Of a DNA stretch of 64,000 nt, positions 45,537-56,400 are shown one piece after another. The translations under genes and the position numbers were made by a program. Source of the DNA: Scolanthus callimorphus (lineage: Eukaryota > Cnidaria > Anthozoa > Actiniaria > Edwardsiidae). The first letter of the stretch is position 1, and the number at the start of each line of letters is the position of its first letter. The notes under the pieces are model-generated. The model did not search any database and had not been told where the DNA came from. It saw nothing but the letters and a program-made list of their open reading frames with translations. The DNA lies in the NCBI GenBank assembly GCA_033964015.1, contig CM066916.1, positions 29,033,404-29,097,403 of the forward strand. The letters are read 5' to 3'.

Positions 45537-46850
45537 GACGTCATCGATGACGTCATCTATGCTTTAAAAATCAATATCTCGTGAAGGGAAGACTCTAAAC
45601 CAACCAAACTTGGGTAATGTAATCCAGGTGCGGGTTGTTCAAAGGTGGATTAAATTTAAACCAGGTTTAGTTCTGAACCACTTTCGAGCAACTGGACCCA
45701 GGTCACCAGATGAGCGAAATAAAGTGGTCACGTGATGTGACGTCATCGTTGACGTCATCTATGTTTGAAAAATCAATATCTCGTGAAGGGAAGACTCTAA
45801 GACAACAAAACTTGGGTAGTGTAGTCTAGGCCACCAGATAAAGCAAAATGAGGTGGTCACGTGATATGACGTCATCGATGACGTCATTTATGCTTGAAAA
45901 ATCAATATCTCGTGAAGGGAAGACTCTAAAGCAACCAAACTTGGGTAATGTAATCCAGGTCACCAGATGAGCGAAATGAAGTGGTCACGTGATATGACGT
46001 CATCGATGACGTCATCTATGCTTGAAAAATCAATATCTCGTGAAGGGAAGACTCTAAAACAACCAAACTTGAGTAATGTAATCCAGGTCAGCAGATGAGC
46101 GAAATTAAGTGGTCACGTGATATGACGTCATCGATGACGTCATCTACGCTTGAAAAATCAATATCTCGTGAAAGGAAGACTCTAAACCAACCAAACTTGG
46201 GTAATGTAATCCAGTTCACCAGATGAGCGAAATGAAGTGGTCACGTGATGTGACGTCATCGATGACGTCATCTATGCTTGAAAAATCAATATCTCGTGAA
46301 GGGAAGACTCTAAGACAACCAAACTTGGGTAGTGTAGTCTAGGCCACCAGATGAGCAAAATGAGGTGGTCATGTGATATGACGTCATCGATGACGTCATA
46401 TATGCTTAAAAAAACAATATCTCGTGAAGGGAAGACTCTAAAGCAACCAAACTTGGGTAATGTAATCCAGGTCACCAGATGAGCGAAATGATGTGGTCAC
46501 GTGATATGACGTCATCGATGACGTCATCTACGCTTGAAAAATTAATATCTCATGAAAGGAAGACTCTAAACCAACCAAACTTGGGTAATGTAATCCAGGT
46601 CACCAGATGAGCGAAATGAAGTGGTCACGTGATGTGACGTCATCGATGACGTCATCTATGCTTGAAAAATTAATATCTCGTGAAGGGAATACTCTAAAAC
46701 AACCAAACTTTGGTAGTGTAGTCTAGGTCATTAGATGAGCGAAATGAAGTGGTCACGTAATATGACGTCATCGATGATGTCATTTATGCTTGAAAAATTA
46801 ATATCTCGTGAAGGGAAGACTCTAAAGTAACCATGTAAACCATGTACACA
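45537..46850 (+). repeat. 128-bp satellite array, ten monomers with paired CRE palindromes
   Basis: The palindrome TGACGTCATCGATGACGTCA, or a variant, starts one base before 45537, 45739, 45868, 45996, 46124, 46252, 46380, 46508, 46636 and 46764. After the first gap all spacings are 128 or 129. Eight of ten copies are perfect. Each contains two TGACGTCA sites, the consensus for CREB/ATF proteins, four bases apart. Most monomers also carry TCACGTGA, an E-box, just upstream. The first gap is longer by about 74 bp because of an inserted micro-element. Whether any factor binds here is inference. Confidence 0.95.
45629..45703. mobile_element. ~74-bp micro-element inserted in a satellite monomer
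   Basis: The first monomer interval is 202 rather than 128 bp. The extra DNA begins GCGGGTTGTTCAAAGGTGG and ends CCACTTTCGAGCAACTGGACCC, which are imperfect inverted ends. AGGT-type bases are repeated at the borders. Confidence 0.65.
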
Positions 46851-46974
46851 TGGGAATCCCTTTCATTCACACAGAACATTTTATAACCAGGAGCTCCGCT
46901 TTTAGCCAGTGGCTAAATCTATATATTATTTATTGTGACAAACGCACTGTCCCTTCCACGTGCGAGAATTTTGC

Positions 46975-48479
46975 GTGACAAACGTTAATTGCCTTTGTTT
47001 TGTCCAATGAGTCGGTTGACTGCACTTTATCTCCAGCTAGCTACGGAGAAATCAGAGATCGAAATAGCTAGCTAAATCGTTTGAACAGTCTTTCTGAACC
47101 TCAGAAATTACTCCTTTAGAGTTTGAATATACAAACAAGTTTTTATTGCGACAAACATATTTTATTTTATTGCGACAAACAAAATTTCCCGAGAAGGGGC
47201 GCCGCAGCCCCCTGTGCCCCCTGGCTACGACCCTGTGCACTATTCGAGGCTGAGCAGTAACTCCTGATAAGGTGTCAACTTGGTCTATTTACAAGAATCG
47301 CAATATATTATCGCTACGTTTCACTGTTTTTGCTAAACACGTAAACACACTGTTGGGTATATTATTGACATGCGCAATAGACACTTTTGCGACTTATATC
47401 AAACTCAAGTGTTCACTGACCATCTGATTACAAAGAGTAGAGGTATCATGCAATGTTTGGAGCATTGTAACGGCATTTGTAGGGCGCTAAATGGAAATTT
47501 TGAAAAAAACTCGACGCGGGTACCCTGTGGTTTTTGGCTCTAAACAAGAAATGACGCCGCACAGCCACGCCCACCAACGAATCCAGTGCAGACATCCATT
47601 TTTGAACTACCCATGGGTAGGGCTTTCAATCGATATATGTCTCCCAAAATACCCAATGGGGGGGGGGGGGGGAGGGTTTCACCGTCTGGCTCATGGACTA
47701 ATATGGTAGATTTTGACTTTGTTTGTCGACAAAAATTATTCGTAATGTCGGCAGCAAGAAAGCAAAAGTACACATACACGACCCGTAGTTTATCTCCACG
47801 GCGTTTCTAATAAATGGTAAGCTGTAAATCTAGTATATTTCTGGCTTCTTTCTGGAAAAATGTGAGATTTGTCAGGATCTTTCTTAGGAGATTGTTTACA
47901 GTTCCGCGAGAAAATTGGCTTAATTATCGTAAATTGAGTGAACTAGTTCTCGTCTCAGATATGTTTTCCAAGAATAATTTTTATACCTGGGCTAAATATA
48001 TCTTAAGTACTTGTTAAATTCCAAGTTTCAATAAATTCTGAATAATACCGCCTGCATTTTTCATTGTTTCAAAATAAAGTGAAATTTTAGATTTTCAAAA
48101 TGTGAAATTTCAGCCTTCTTTGAGTGCTCGCCAAGAATTTAAAATGTTAGCTATAATTAAACATCTGGGTGCATTCAAATCTTTGATACCTCTAAAATGA
48201 AATTATGATGCAAATAAATGCAAGTTTTATTTTGCGCCTTCGCGCGATTTCCGTTATTTGACCGTAGGATCGCATGCTGTTTTAGTCATTTTTGAGCTTC
48301 ACGACCCGGCGGTGGTTTTTCGAAATTTTCTCTACATTGCTTTATTTTTCTAACATAAAAAATATATCACGTTTACTAGCATACCATAGGCTATCTCTGG
48401 ATAAAATATGAGGGGGGTCAATCTTTCAACCTTGTGCCACATTTTCACGAAGTCACTCGGTCCTTACAGAGAGTCGCTC
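46975..48479 (-). repeat. Right inverted arm (interrupted)
   Basis: Inverted copy of 42597-43613. It is longer because of unrelated DNA at about 47150-47720, whose inner end carries CCTGGCTACGACCCTG, similar to the hAT-like terminus at 21524. A run of G at about 47659 lies in that inserted DNA. Confidence 0.8.
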
Positions 48480-48839
48480 TTAATTTGCCAATTTTTCCAG
48501 AAGTTTTCGGATAAATAACACAACATGTTTTATTAAACTCTTTAACAGTGATAACAGTAACATAGGTAATATTCAATAACAATAACTTAAATGTCAATAT
48601 TGAAATTAGTATGATTCAATAAAGATGAAAAAGTTCAAAATCTAAAGAAATCTTACTTGCCATTGCAAGTTGTTAAAATTTTGAGAGGTCCAATCATGTA
48701 ATTTAAATCTTGAAACTTGTACTCCTGTGACATTGCAGCCAGACAATTTGTAGTGATTGGTAACTCGGAAAGTACTACATAAATAGTTAAAACACACCCC
48801 AAAACTGGAAGTCATATTATTCGAACTTCAAAATTTTGT

Positions 48840-49743
48840 GTGAGATGGGGTCATACGTAATTTGAACATCTGAAAGTTCCAGCAAAGCTGCTGCAAGACT
48901 CCAATCAGACAAATTGCTGTTTAAGCTTGGTAACATAGCAAGTACATCTTCAAATGCAGTTAAATGAACATCAAGCTGAGACTATAACAACCTGGTGCTG
49001 GCTGGGGGGTTCTGGTCGAGGGACAGCTTCAATATCATGGATATCCAAAACCTCTGTTGCCATGTGTAAAACAGTGCTGGTGATAGCTGCCTTTGGACAG
49101 TGTGCACGACATGGAAGTCACCAATCAATGATATAAATTTATTGTTCTGAAAAGAATTTTCATAACAAAATGCTACCAATACCACTGATAATTTCAAAAT
49201 CAGTGTTGTTTTGAGCAAAATGTGTTTGTCATTCGAGTAATAGGCAATTCTGTGAGCAATAGCAAATAATAATTAATAATAATTGCTCTCCACATCGTTG
49301 TCGTACAATAAATAATCGAGCATCGAAACGTCTTTCTTTATGTGGAGAGCAATCTCAAAAGATTATAAAGGCTCAGAAATGTCTCTGCGTGAGAGTAAAG
49401 TTCTCTATCGTATCAAACAAAACATGGCGGACCTAACTCACGGTCAGCGGTATATCGTATAAGTAGATTAGTTCCCAGGCGTTACTCGGACAACTCTCCA
49501 TTTGTCTTAAACAAAATTTGCAATGAGATTCACCTGTAGGGCATGACATACTTCAGACTTTGTTACTTCAATACTTTTGATGGCTAACTCTTTCCTTTTG
49601 TTGAGCACTGTACGAGGATGAGGAGCAAATCCCATTAGGGAGCCAGACATAAGACCCTGCTGTGATGTACCACTGTGTACACACCACAGTAAACTTGTAG
49701 TTTGTTGGTTTTCTGAAGAAAATGCATTTTGCTCATTTTTCAT
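48840..49743 (-). pseudogene. Decayed or unresolved exons of an unidentified gene
   Basis: Protein-like stretches on the - strand occur in the order expected for one gene: SENQQTTSLLWCVHSGTSQQ... ALQ ending at a donor (CTACAG|GTGAATC at 49534); TSTVLHMATEVLDIHDIEAV near 49080-49010; and TAFEDVLAMLPSLNSNLSDW near 48960-48840. The second needs a frame change from an upstream open part. The family is not recognised. It could be a gene with more exons, or a dead copy. Confidence 0.35.
49281..49352. repeat. Small hairpin (ATTGCTCTCCACAT ends)
   Basis: ATTGCTCTCCACAT at about 49282 and its exact complement at about 49339 enclose about 43 bp. It lies in the presumed intron of the unresolved gene. 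Confidence 0.6.
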
Positions 49744-49935
49744 ACCTCACACAAGAGATAGACTTAGACATAGACTTCATATGTATATTTCAGATTCACT
49801 TTTTTTTATTGCAGGGGCAGGATAACTGGAAGTTAGGAAGAATTATAAACCACTGTGATCCTTGCGATGGATTTCAAATTAGAGTTGTTGGTAATTAAGA
49901 TTTTGGGCAGGTATAAGGGGTTAAAAATATTGGCA

Positions 49936-49955
49936 GGGGTGTAGCTAGCGGGTCC
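49936..49955 (+). repeat. hAT-like element end
   Basis: CAGGGGTGTAGCTAGCGGG resembles the CAGGGGCGTAGCCAGG terminus at 21524. No matching right end is evident within 300 bp, so this is a solo or decayed end. The stretch from 49960 to 50690 shows no gene. Confidence 0.5.
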
Positions 49956-50732
49956 TGGGGTGCCTGGACCCCTTTTTAGTAGAAAAATACAGTAAACATT
50001 AAGAAAAAAATATGTAAGCCGGAAAAGGGCACCAAAGTAGCAGAAAAGTGAAGTAATAAATTTCTAATGCCTGGCTTCTGAAAAATGACATGCTATGAAG
50101 AATAGCCACAGTTCTTTGCAGATTCTGAGTGAATATATAATATATAATTAAGAGTGAACATTAGCCGATATAATCCTGAAGAGCATGTACTGCGGGTCAG
50201 CAAAACACAGACAGTTTTTCTAGAATAAACAAGGCGTTTATTTCTACAATAAACAACAAAGACTCATCGCTTACATCCAATTTTGGTGATCTATATTTAA
50301 TAAATTAATGGAAATATTACCTGAGAAGTGACATCGGCTGTTATTGAAGCATTCCTTTTCGTGCTCCTACGTGAATATCAAATTTCAGCTTCCAAGGCTT
50401 CGTATAAAAATTCGTCAGAAAATTAGAAAAGTCATTTTTTATATTTTCTCAATCAGTACCTGTTCCTTCTTTACACGAAATAAGAAGCTTATGTTTTCAC
50501 GCAAGTCCTTATTTTCTGAACTTTTCTGAGCTTGTCGAGGGAACAGCACAAATGTCCGTTATGTTCGTGAGTGCAGTTAAAACCAGTTCATTTTACTGCA
50601 ATGAGCTAGAAGGCACCATGGTTCTTTAGCTCTTCTTTTCCCCAAATAAGTGATGTAGATGTTGATAAAACACCTAAGCGATTGGTGCCTCCACCGAGCT
50701 ACAAGATGTCGATAAAGAAGAGCGAAATTCCA

Positions 50733-50783
50733 CGCCTCTCCGCCATCTTGATGCTAAATGTGAATGAAATCGCGCGCATGCGC
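50733..50783 (-). promoter_or_regulatory. Promoter-like patch (YY1-type and NRF1-type motifs)
   Basis: AAGATGGCGG on the - strand (about 50738-50747) matches the YY1 core. GCGCATGCGC at 50774-50783 is the palindromic NRF1 site. This pair is typical of TATA-less animal promoters. The YY1 orientation fits a - strand gene such as the unresolved exons at 48.8-49.7 kb. No TSS evidence exists here. Confidence 0.4.
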
Positions 50784-53700
50784 TGTGCGTTTTTCCGCCC
50801 TGCCTTCGGAGCGCCAATCATTCCTTGAGCACGTGATTACCAAGAGCCAATCACATAGAAGATTTTTCCAAATTGATCCAAGGCCTACGAAGAAAAAAAG
50901 AACTGAGATTACAGCGAGGCGGCGCTTTGACTGCCGCCTCGCAAAAACAATTTCTAAAATCTCCTTTACAAACAATACATCATATATAATATAATTTCAA
51001 AAATGAATTGATTGTAGTAATTTGAAAAAAAAAAAAATCAAAAAAATGGTATGGGCCTTACCAAGCAAATTTAGCCGCTTAATCTTTTTAAGCTGTAGTT
51101 TATAAAATGTGTGTTTTAATCTCAGATTTGAGCTTATCACTTGCATGTCACATCGAAAACAATATGATGCTCTCAATGTTCATTTAAATATAAGAAATAT
51201 AAGTCCACGTGGTTATATATAATGTAAACTCCACGTATTCATTGTTTGAAATTGTCGCTCTTACTCGGCGCATCCCGGCGCATCGGGATCACATTTCCGG
51301 GAGCTTCTCTGTCCTGCGTATCGTTCACCTGAGGCGTGCGTCTCCGTTTGAGCACCAGATTACCTTTCTAAAGTCTTTCAGGAAAATTAAGCAATAAGTG
51401 GACTTAGGTTGGAACTGACCCACTTGAGGTAGCGCAGTACAAAATTCAAATGTTTTGAATAATGCTTCCATGGTCTTTGTTTCTATTTTATAACCTTCAG
51501 AAAGCATCTCCTCCTACTTCTCTGCTAGTGCCCACCCAGTTGTTGCCAGCCCCTCTTTTTGTGCGATGGCAGTGGCTAATTCACCTATTGATAAATTGAT
51601 AGTATACCACTATTGCAGCCGTTGCACTAGCAAATGTGGTTTTCGTACACTACAGCTTTGGCTTATATCTTGTTTTAATTGTTTCGTTGGTAGTTCCATG
51701 CATTACTTGTTTGCATTTCTCCTTTATTTCTAATGTACATATGGGGCACCCTCTTCTGGGGCTTACCAAGCAAATTTAACCTCTTAATCTTTTTAAGCTG
51801 TAGTTTTTAAAATGTGTGTTTTAATCTCAGATTTGAGCTTATCACTTGCATGTCACATCGAAAACAATATGATGCTCTCAATGTTCATTTAAATATAAGA
51901 AACTCCACGTGGTTATATATGATGTAAACTCCACGTATTCATTGTTTGAAATTGTCGCTCTTACTTGTTCTCATAAAATAATTACATACATAATATGGCG
52001 TTTTTTATAGATTCGAGGTCACGGTGAAAGGGTTTTATTTTGCAGTTGGCTCAAATGATAAGTTCAGTCTCAGGGCTCTTTGTTAGCAGGATTTCTTGAC
52101 AGCATGAGTCCTTTCGGTTCTTATTCTCTTCCGAGTCGGCGCATCGGGATCACATTTCCGGGAGCTTCTCTGTCCTGCGTATCGTTCACCTGAGGCGTGC
52201 GTCTCCGTTTGAGCACCAGATTACCTTTCTAAAGTCTTTCAGGAAATGAAGTAAATAAGTGGACTTAGGTTGGAACTGACCCACTGAGGTAGCGCAGTAC
52301 AAAATTCAAATGTTTTGAATAATGCTTCCATGGTCTTTGTTTCGATTTTATAACTTTCAGAAAGCATCTCCTCCTGCTTCTCTGCTAGTGCCCACCCAGT
52401 TGTTGCCAGCCCCTCTTTTTGTGCGATGGCAGTGGCTAATTGATAAATTGATAGTATACCACTATTGCAGCCGTTGCACTAGCAAATGTGGTTTTCGTAG
52501 ACTACAGCTTTGGATTATATCTTGTTTTAATTGTTTCGTTGGTAGTTCCATGCATTACTTGTTTGCATTTCTCCTTTATTTCTAATGTACATATGGGGCA
52601 CCCTCTTCTGGGGCTTACCAAGCAAAATTTAACCTCTTAATCTTTTTAAGCTGTAGTTTTTAAAATGTGTGTTTTAATCTCAGATTTGAGCTAATCACTT
52701 GCATGTCACATCGAAAACAATATGATGCTCTCAATTTTCATTTAAATATAAGAAACTCCACGTGGTTATATATGATGTAAACTCCACGTATTCATTGTTT
52801 GAAATTGTCGCTCTTACTTGTTCTCATAAAATTATTACATACGTAATATGGCGGGTTTTTTTTTATAGATTCGAGGTCACGGTGAAAGGGTTTTATTTTG
52901 CAGTTGGCTCAGATGATAACTTCAGTCTCAGGGCTCTTTGTTAGCAGGATTTCTTGACAGCATGAGTCCTTTCGGTTCTTATTCTCTTCCGAGTCGGCGC
53001 ATCGGATCACATTTCCGGGAGCTTCTCTGTCCTGCGTATCGTTCACCTGAGGCGTGCGTCTCCGTTTGAGCACCAGATTACCTTTCTAAAGTCTTTCAGG
53101 AAAATGAAGTAAATAAGTGGACTTAGGTTGGAACTGACCCACTTGAGGTAGCGCAGTACAAAATTCAAATGTTTTGAATAATGATTCCGTGGTCTTTGTT
53201 TCTATTTTATAATTTTCAGAAAGCATCTTCTCCTGCTTCTCTGCTAGTGCCCACCCAGTTGTTGCCAGGCCCTCTTTTTGTGCGATGGCAGTGGCTAATT
53301 CACCTATTGATAAATTGATAGTATACCACTATTGCAGACGTTGCACTAGCAAATGTGGTTTTTGTAGACTACAACTTTGGATTATATCTTGTTTTTATTG
53401 TTTCGTTGGTAGTTCCATGCATTACTTGTTTGCATTTCTCCTTTATTCCTAATGTACATGTGGGACACCCTCTTCTGGGGCTTACCAAGCAAAATTTAAC
53501 CTCTTAATCTTTTTAAGCTGTAGTTTTTAAAATGTGTGTTTTAACCTCAGATTTGAGCTTATCACTTGCATGTCAGATCGGAAACAATATGATGCTGTCA
53601 ATGTTCATTTAAATATAAGAAACTCCACGTGGTTATATATGATGTAAACTCCACGTATTCATTGTTTGAAATTGTCGCTCTTACATGTTCTCATAAAATA

Positions 53701-53842
53701 ATTACATACGTAATATGGCGTTGTTTTTATAGATTCGAGGTCACGGTGAAAGGGTTTTATTTTGCGGTTGGTTCAGATGATAACGTCAGTCTCAGGGCTC
53801 TTTGTTAGCAGGATTTCTTGACAGCATGAGTCCTTTCGGTTC

Positions 53843-54034
53843 TTATTCTCTTCCGAGCCGGCGCATCGGGATCACATTTCCGGGAGCTTCTCTGTCCTGC
53901 GTATCGTTCACCTGAGGCGTGCGTCTCCGTTTTGAGCACCAGATTACCTTTCTAAAGTCTTTCAGGAAAGTGAAGTAAATAAGTGGACTTAGGTTGGAAC
54001 TGACCCACTTGAGGTAGCGCAGTACAAAATTCAA
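53843..54034 (-). pseudogene. Receptor-like (TM7 plus tail) fragment, array copy 4
   Basis: The 63-codon - strand frame includes RYLKWVSSNLSPLIYFTFLK then DFRKVIWCSKRRR and a short tail to a stop. This resembles the seventh helix of rhodopsin-like receptors (NPxxY, here SPLIY, followed by DFR) and the cytosolic tail. Helices 1-6 are not visible in this unit, so it is a fragment. Equivalent copies lie near 51290-51450, 52150-52315 and 52990-53175, with frame damage in some, and at 54710-54901. Confidence 0.5.
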
Positions 54035-54709
54035 ATGTTTTGAATAATGCTTCCATGGTCTTTGTTTCTATTTATAACCTTCAGAAAGCATCTCCTCCTA
54101 CTTCTCTGCTAGTGCCCACCCAGTTGTTGCCAGCCCCTCTTTTTGTGCGATGGCAGTGGCTAATTCACCTATTGATAAATTGAAAGTATACCACTATTGC
54201 AGCCGTTGCACTAGCAAATGTGGTTTTCGTAGACTACAGCTTTGGATTATATCTTGTTTTAATTGTTTCGTTGTTAGTTACATGCATTATTTGTTTGCAT
54301 TTCTCCTTTATTTCTAATGTACATGTGGGACACCCTCTTCTTTGGCTTACCAAGCAAAATTTAACCTCTTAATCTTTTTAAGCTGTAGTTTTTAAAATGT
54401 GTGTTTTAATCTCAGATTTGAGCTTATCACTTGCATGTCAGATCGGAAACAATATGATGCTCTCAATGTTCATTTAAATATAAGAAACTCCACGTGGTTA
54501 TATATGATGTAAACTCCACGTATTTATTGTTTGAAATTGTCGCTCTTACATGTTCTCATAAAATAATTACATACGTAATATGGCGGGTTTTTTTTATAGA
54601 TTCGAGGTCACGGTGAAAGGGTTTTATTTTGCGGTTGGTTCGGATGATAACGTCAGTCTCAGGGCTCTTTGTTAGCAGGATTTCTTGACAGCATGAGTCC
54701 TTTCGGTTC

Positions 54710-54901
54710 TTATTCTCTTCCGAGTCGGCGCATCGGGATCACATTTCCGGGAGCTTCTCTGTCCTGCGTATCGTTCACCTGAGGCGTGCGTCTCCGTTTT
54801 GAGCACCAGATTACCTTTCTAAAGTCTTTCAGGAAAGTGAAGTAAATAAGTGGACTTAGGTTGGAACTGACCCACTTGAGGTAGCGCAGTACAAAATTCA
54901 A
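54710..54901 (-). pseudogene. Receptor-like (TM7 plus tail) fragment, array copy 5
   Basis: The protein is identical to the fragment at 53843-54034, in the neighbouring repeat unit. Copy A has the same reading with conservative changes (LIYFTF to LVYFMF) and a stop before the helix. This supports the frame but also shows the sequence is not maintained as a gene. Confidence 0.5.
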
Positions 54902-55433
54902 ATGTTTTGAATAATGCTTCCATGGTCTTTGTTTCTATTTTATAACCTTCAGAAAGCATCTCCTCCTACTTCTCTGCTAGTGCCCACCCAGTTGTTGCCA
55001 GGCCCTCTTTTTGTGCGATGGCAGTGGCTAATTCACCTATTGATAAATTGATAGTATACCACTATTGCAGCCGTTGCAGTAGCAAATGTGGTTTTCGTAG
55101 ACTACAGCTTTGGATTATATCTTGTTTTAATTGTTTCGTTGTTAGTTACATGCATTATTTGTTTGCATTTCTCCTTTATTTCTAATGTACATGTGGGACA
55201 CCCTCTTCTTGGAAATCCTGTTCTAGATCCTTTGTGGAAATCCTAGATCAGCCATTGTTGGTTATTTATTAGTAGTAGTAGTAGCAGGAGTTGTAGAAGC
55301 ATAGCACAATTATTTGCCTAGCAGTTCGTCAACTATTTTCAAACTGCCACCTTTCCTGCCTTTTTGTCGTGGTTGGTAGCAGAAGAGTCGTTGGAATAAT
55401 CCTTTCTTATATGGTGGAATCGAATAGTCGAAG

Positions 55434-56400
55434 TGGCTGTAAGGGTTTTCCTCATTTACCTCTTTGAACAAGTTATTTTCTAGCCATACTCTTCGTATCT
55501 GAACATGCTCTTTATTATCCTGATTAGCTCAGGAGTATTATTTTTTCTGATCATTGCTTACATTTTCAAGGAGCAAAACACTCATCCTGAAATAGCAAAG
55601 TCCTTTTTTGTAATCTATGAATTTGTGTTCACTGTTATATTGCCTTTGATCAAACAAGAACGTGATATGGTAGTCAACTTGTGCTTTTTGGATAGTCATG
55701 TGGGTGATCGCGATTCAGAATTGATATCATACTACCACGGGCATTGTATGTGTTGCCATGTATTGGATACTGGCTGATATGTGGCTGGCAGTGGGGGCGG
55801 GAAAGTGAGTTGGTCAACATCTGAAACCGCCGAATCAATCCATAGGAGAGGATCTTCTTGGATTTAGCTACATCACTAATGGCTTCCTCAGACCTGTTTG
55901 AACTTTCACTAAGCTTCACAATGCTTTTATCATTTCATGTCTCCACACATACCATCCATACCATGTCCGTCGTACCATCCTAGGCAGCACGGACAACCTG
56001 GTCTCTTTGTGCTACTGACATCCTTTACTGTAAGTTATTCCGTTTTTTTTATCGATAAGTGAAGGGCAACTAGAGCTAGATTTCAAGCGCTTTGGTGTCT
56101 AGTACCATTTATTATCGATAAGTGTAGGGCAACTAGAGCTAGATTTCAAGCGCTTTGGTGTCTAGTACCATTTATTATCGATAAGTGTAGGGCAACTAGA
56201 GCTAGATTTCATGCGCTTTGGTGGTATAGTATCTTCACTGTCTAAAGTGCCTTTGCCCTCTTCAGTAGATGGAACTGTGGTCGTTGAAATAAGCCTGTTT
56301 CCTCTGAAGAAACACTCATTGCAGGACTTGAGCAACTGTACATTTCCATGTTATTAGTAATCTTATTAGTAATGTCATCATCTTCACGGTAATCCCCTAT
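55434..56400. repeat. Repeat segment copy B, right part (empty site for the 4.27-kb insertion)
   Basis: Collinear with 38634-39500. It includes three tandem 62-bp units (CAACTAGAGCTAGATTTCAA at about 56068, 56130 and 56192). A - strand frame at 56242-56463 (MKMWETSPSTQTFPFGVDSQ...) looks protein-like and may belong with the frame at 55674-55919. Neither is recognised. Confidence 0.8.

Larger units (their letters stand above)
45091..46900. mobile_element. Satellite-bearing element with AGCGGAGCTCCTG inverted ends
   Basis: AGCGGAGCTCCTG at 45091-45103 and its exact complement at 46888-46900 bound a 1.8-kb unit. Next to the left end, GCGCGGGCC-GAA-GGCCCGCGC (45103-45123) is a perfect hairpin. 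Inside lie one inverted TGACGTCA/CACGTGA module (about 45208-45240), a CCGT microsatellite and the 128-bp satellite. No protein frame is present. Confidence 0.7.
42593..48483. mobile_element. 5.9-kb element or inverted duplication with ~1-kb inverted arms
   Basis: The left arm 42597 to about 43613 is matched in inverted order by about 46975-48479. The ends are GAGCGACTCTCTCTAAGGAC and its complement with one mismatch, each flanked by TTAA (42593-42596, 48480-48483). The right arm contains an extra block of roughly 0.5 kb (about 47150-47720) with a hAT-like end. The interior holds a MITE, a GGGGAT microsatellite and a CRE-rich satellite element. No transposase frame is present. It could be a non-autonomous element with long terminal inverted repeats, or a plain inverted segmental duplication that happens to end in TTAA. 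Confidence 0.75.
50949..55433. repeat. Tandem array, five copies of a ~0.86-kb unit (copy B, left part)
   Basis: Units start at GCYTTACCAAGC, positions 51055, 51761, 52613, 53480 and 54345, so the lengths are 706, 852, 867 and 865 bp plus a last unit that runs into unique sequence near 55210. The first unit lacks about 160 bp. Identity between units is about 95% or more. Copy A (33205-34364) has the unit only once, so the amplification happened on this side after A and B separated, or was lost in A. Confidence 0.95.

Noticed and set aside
45361..46850. CRISPR-like array
   Set aside because: Spacing is 128 bp with whole monomers repeated and no unique spacers. This is a eukaryotic satellite.
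55505..55777. 90-codon + strand hydrophobic frame (start MLFIILISSGVLFF)
   Set aside because: It lies in a duplicated repeat. Copy A carries frame changes in it, and the opposite strand is also open.
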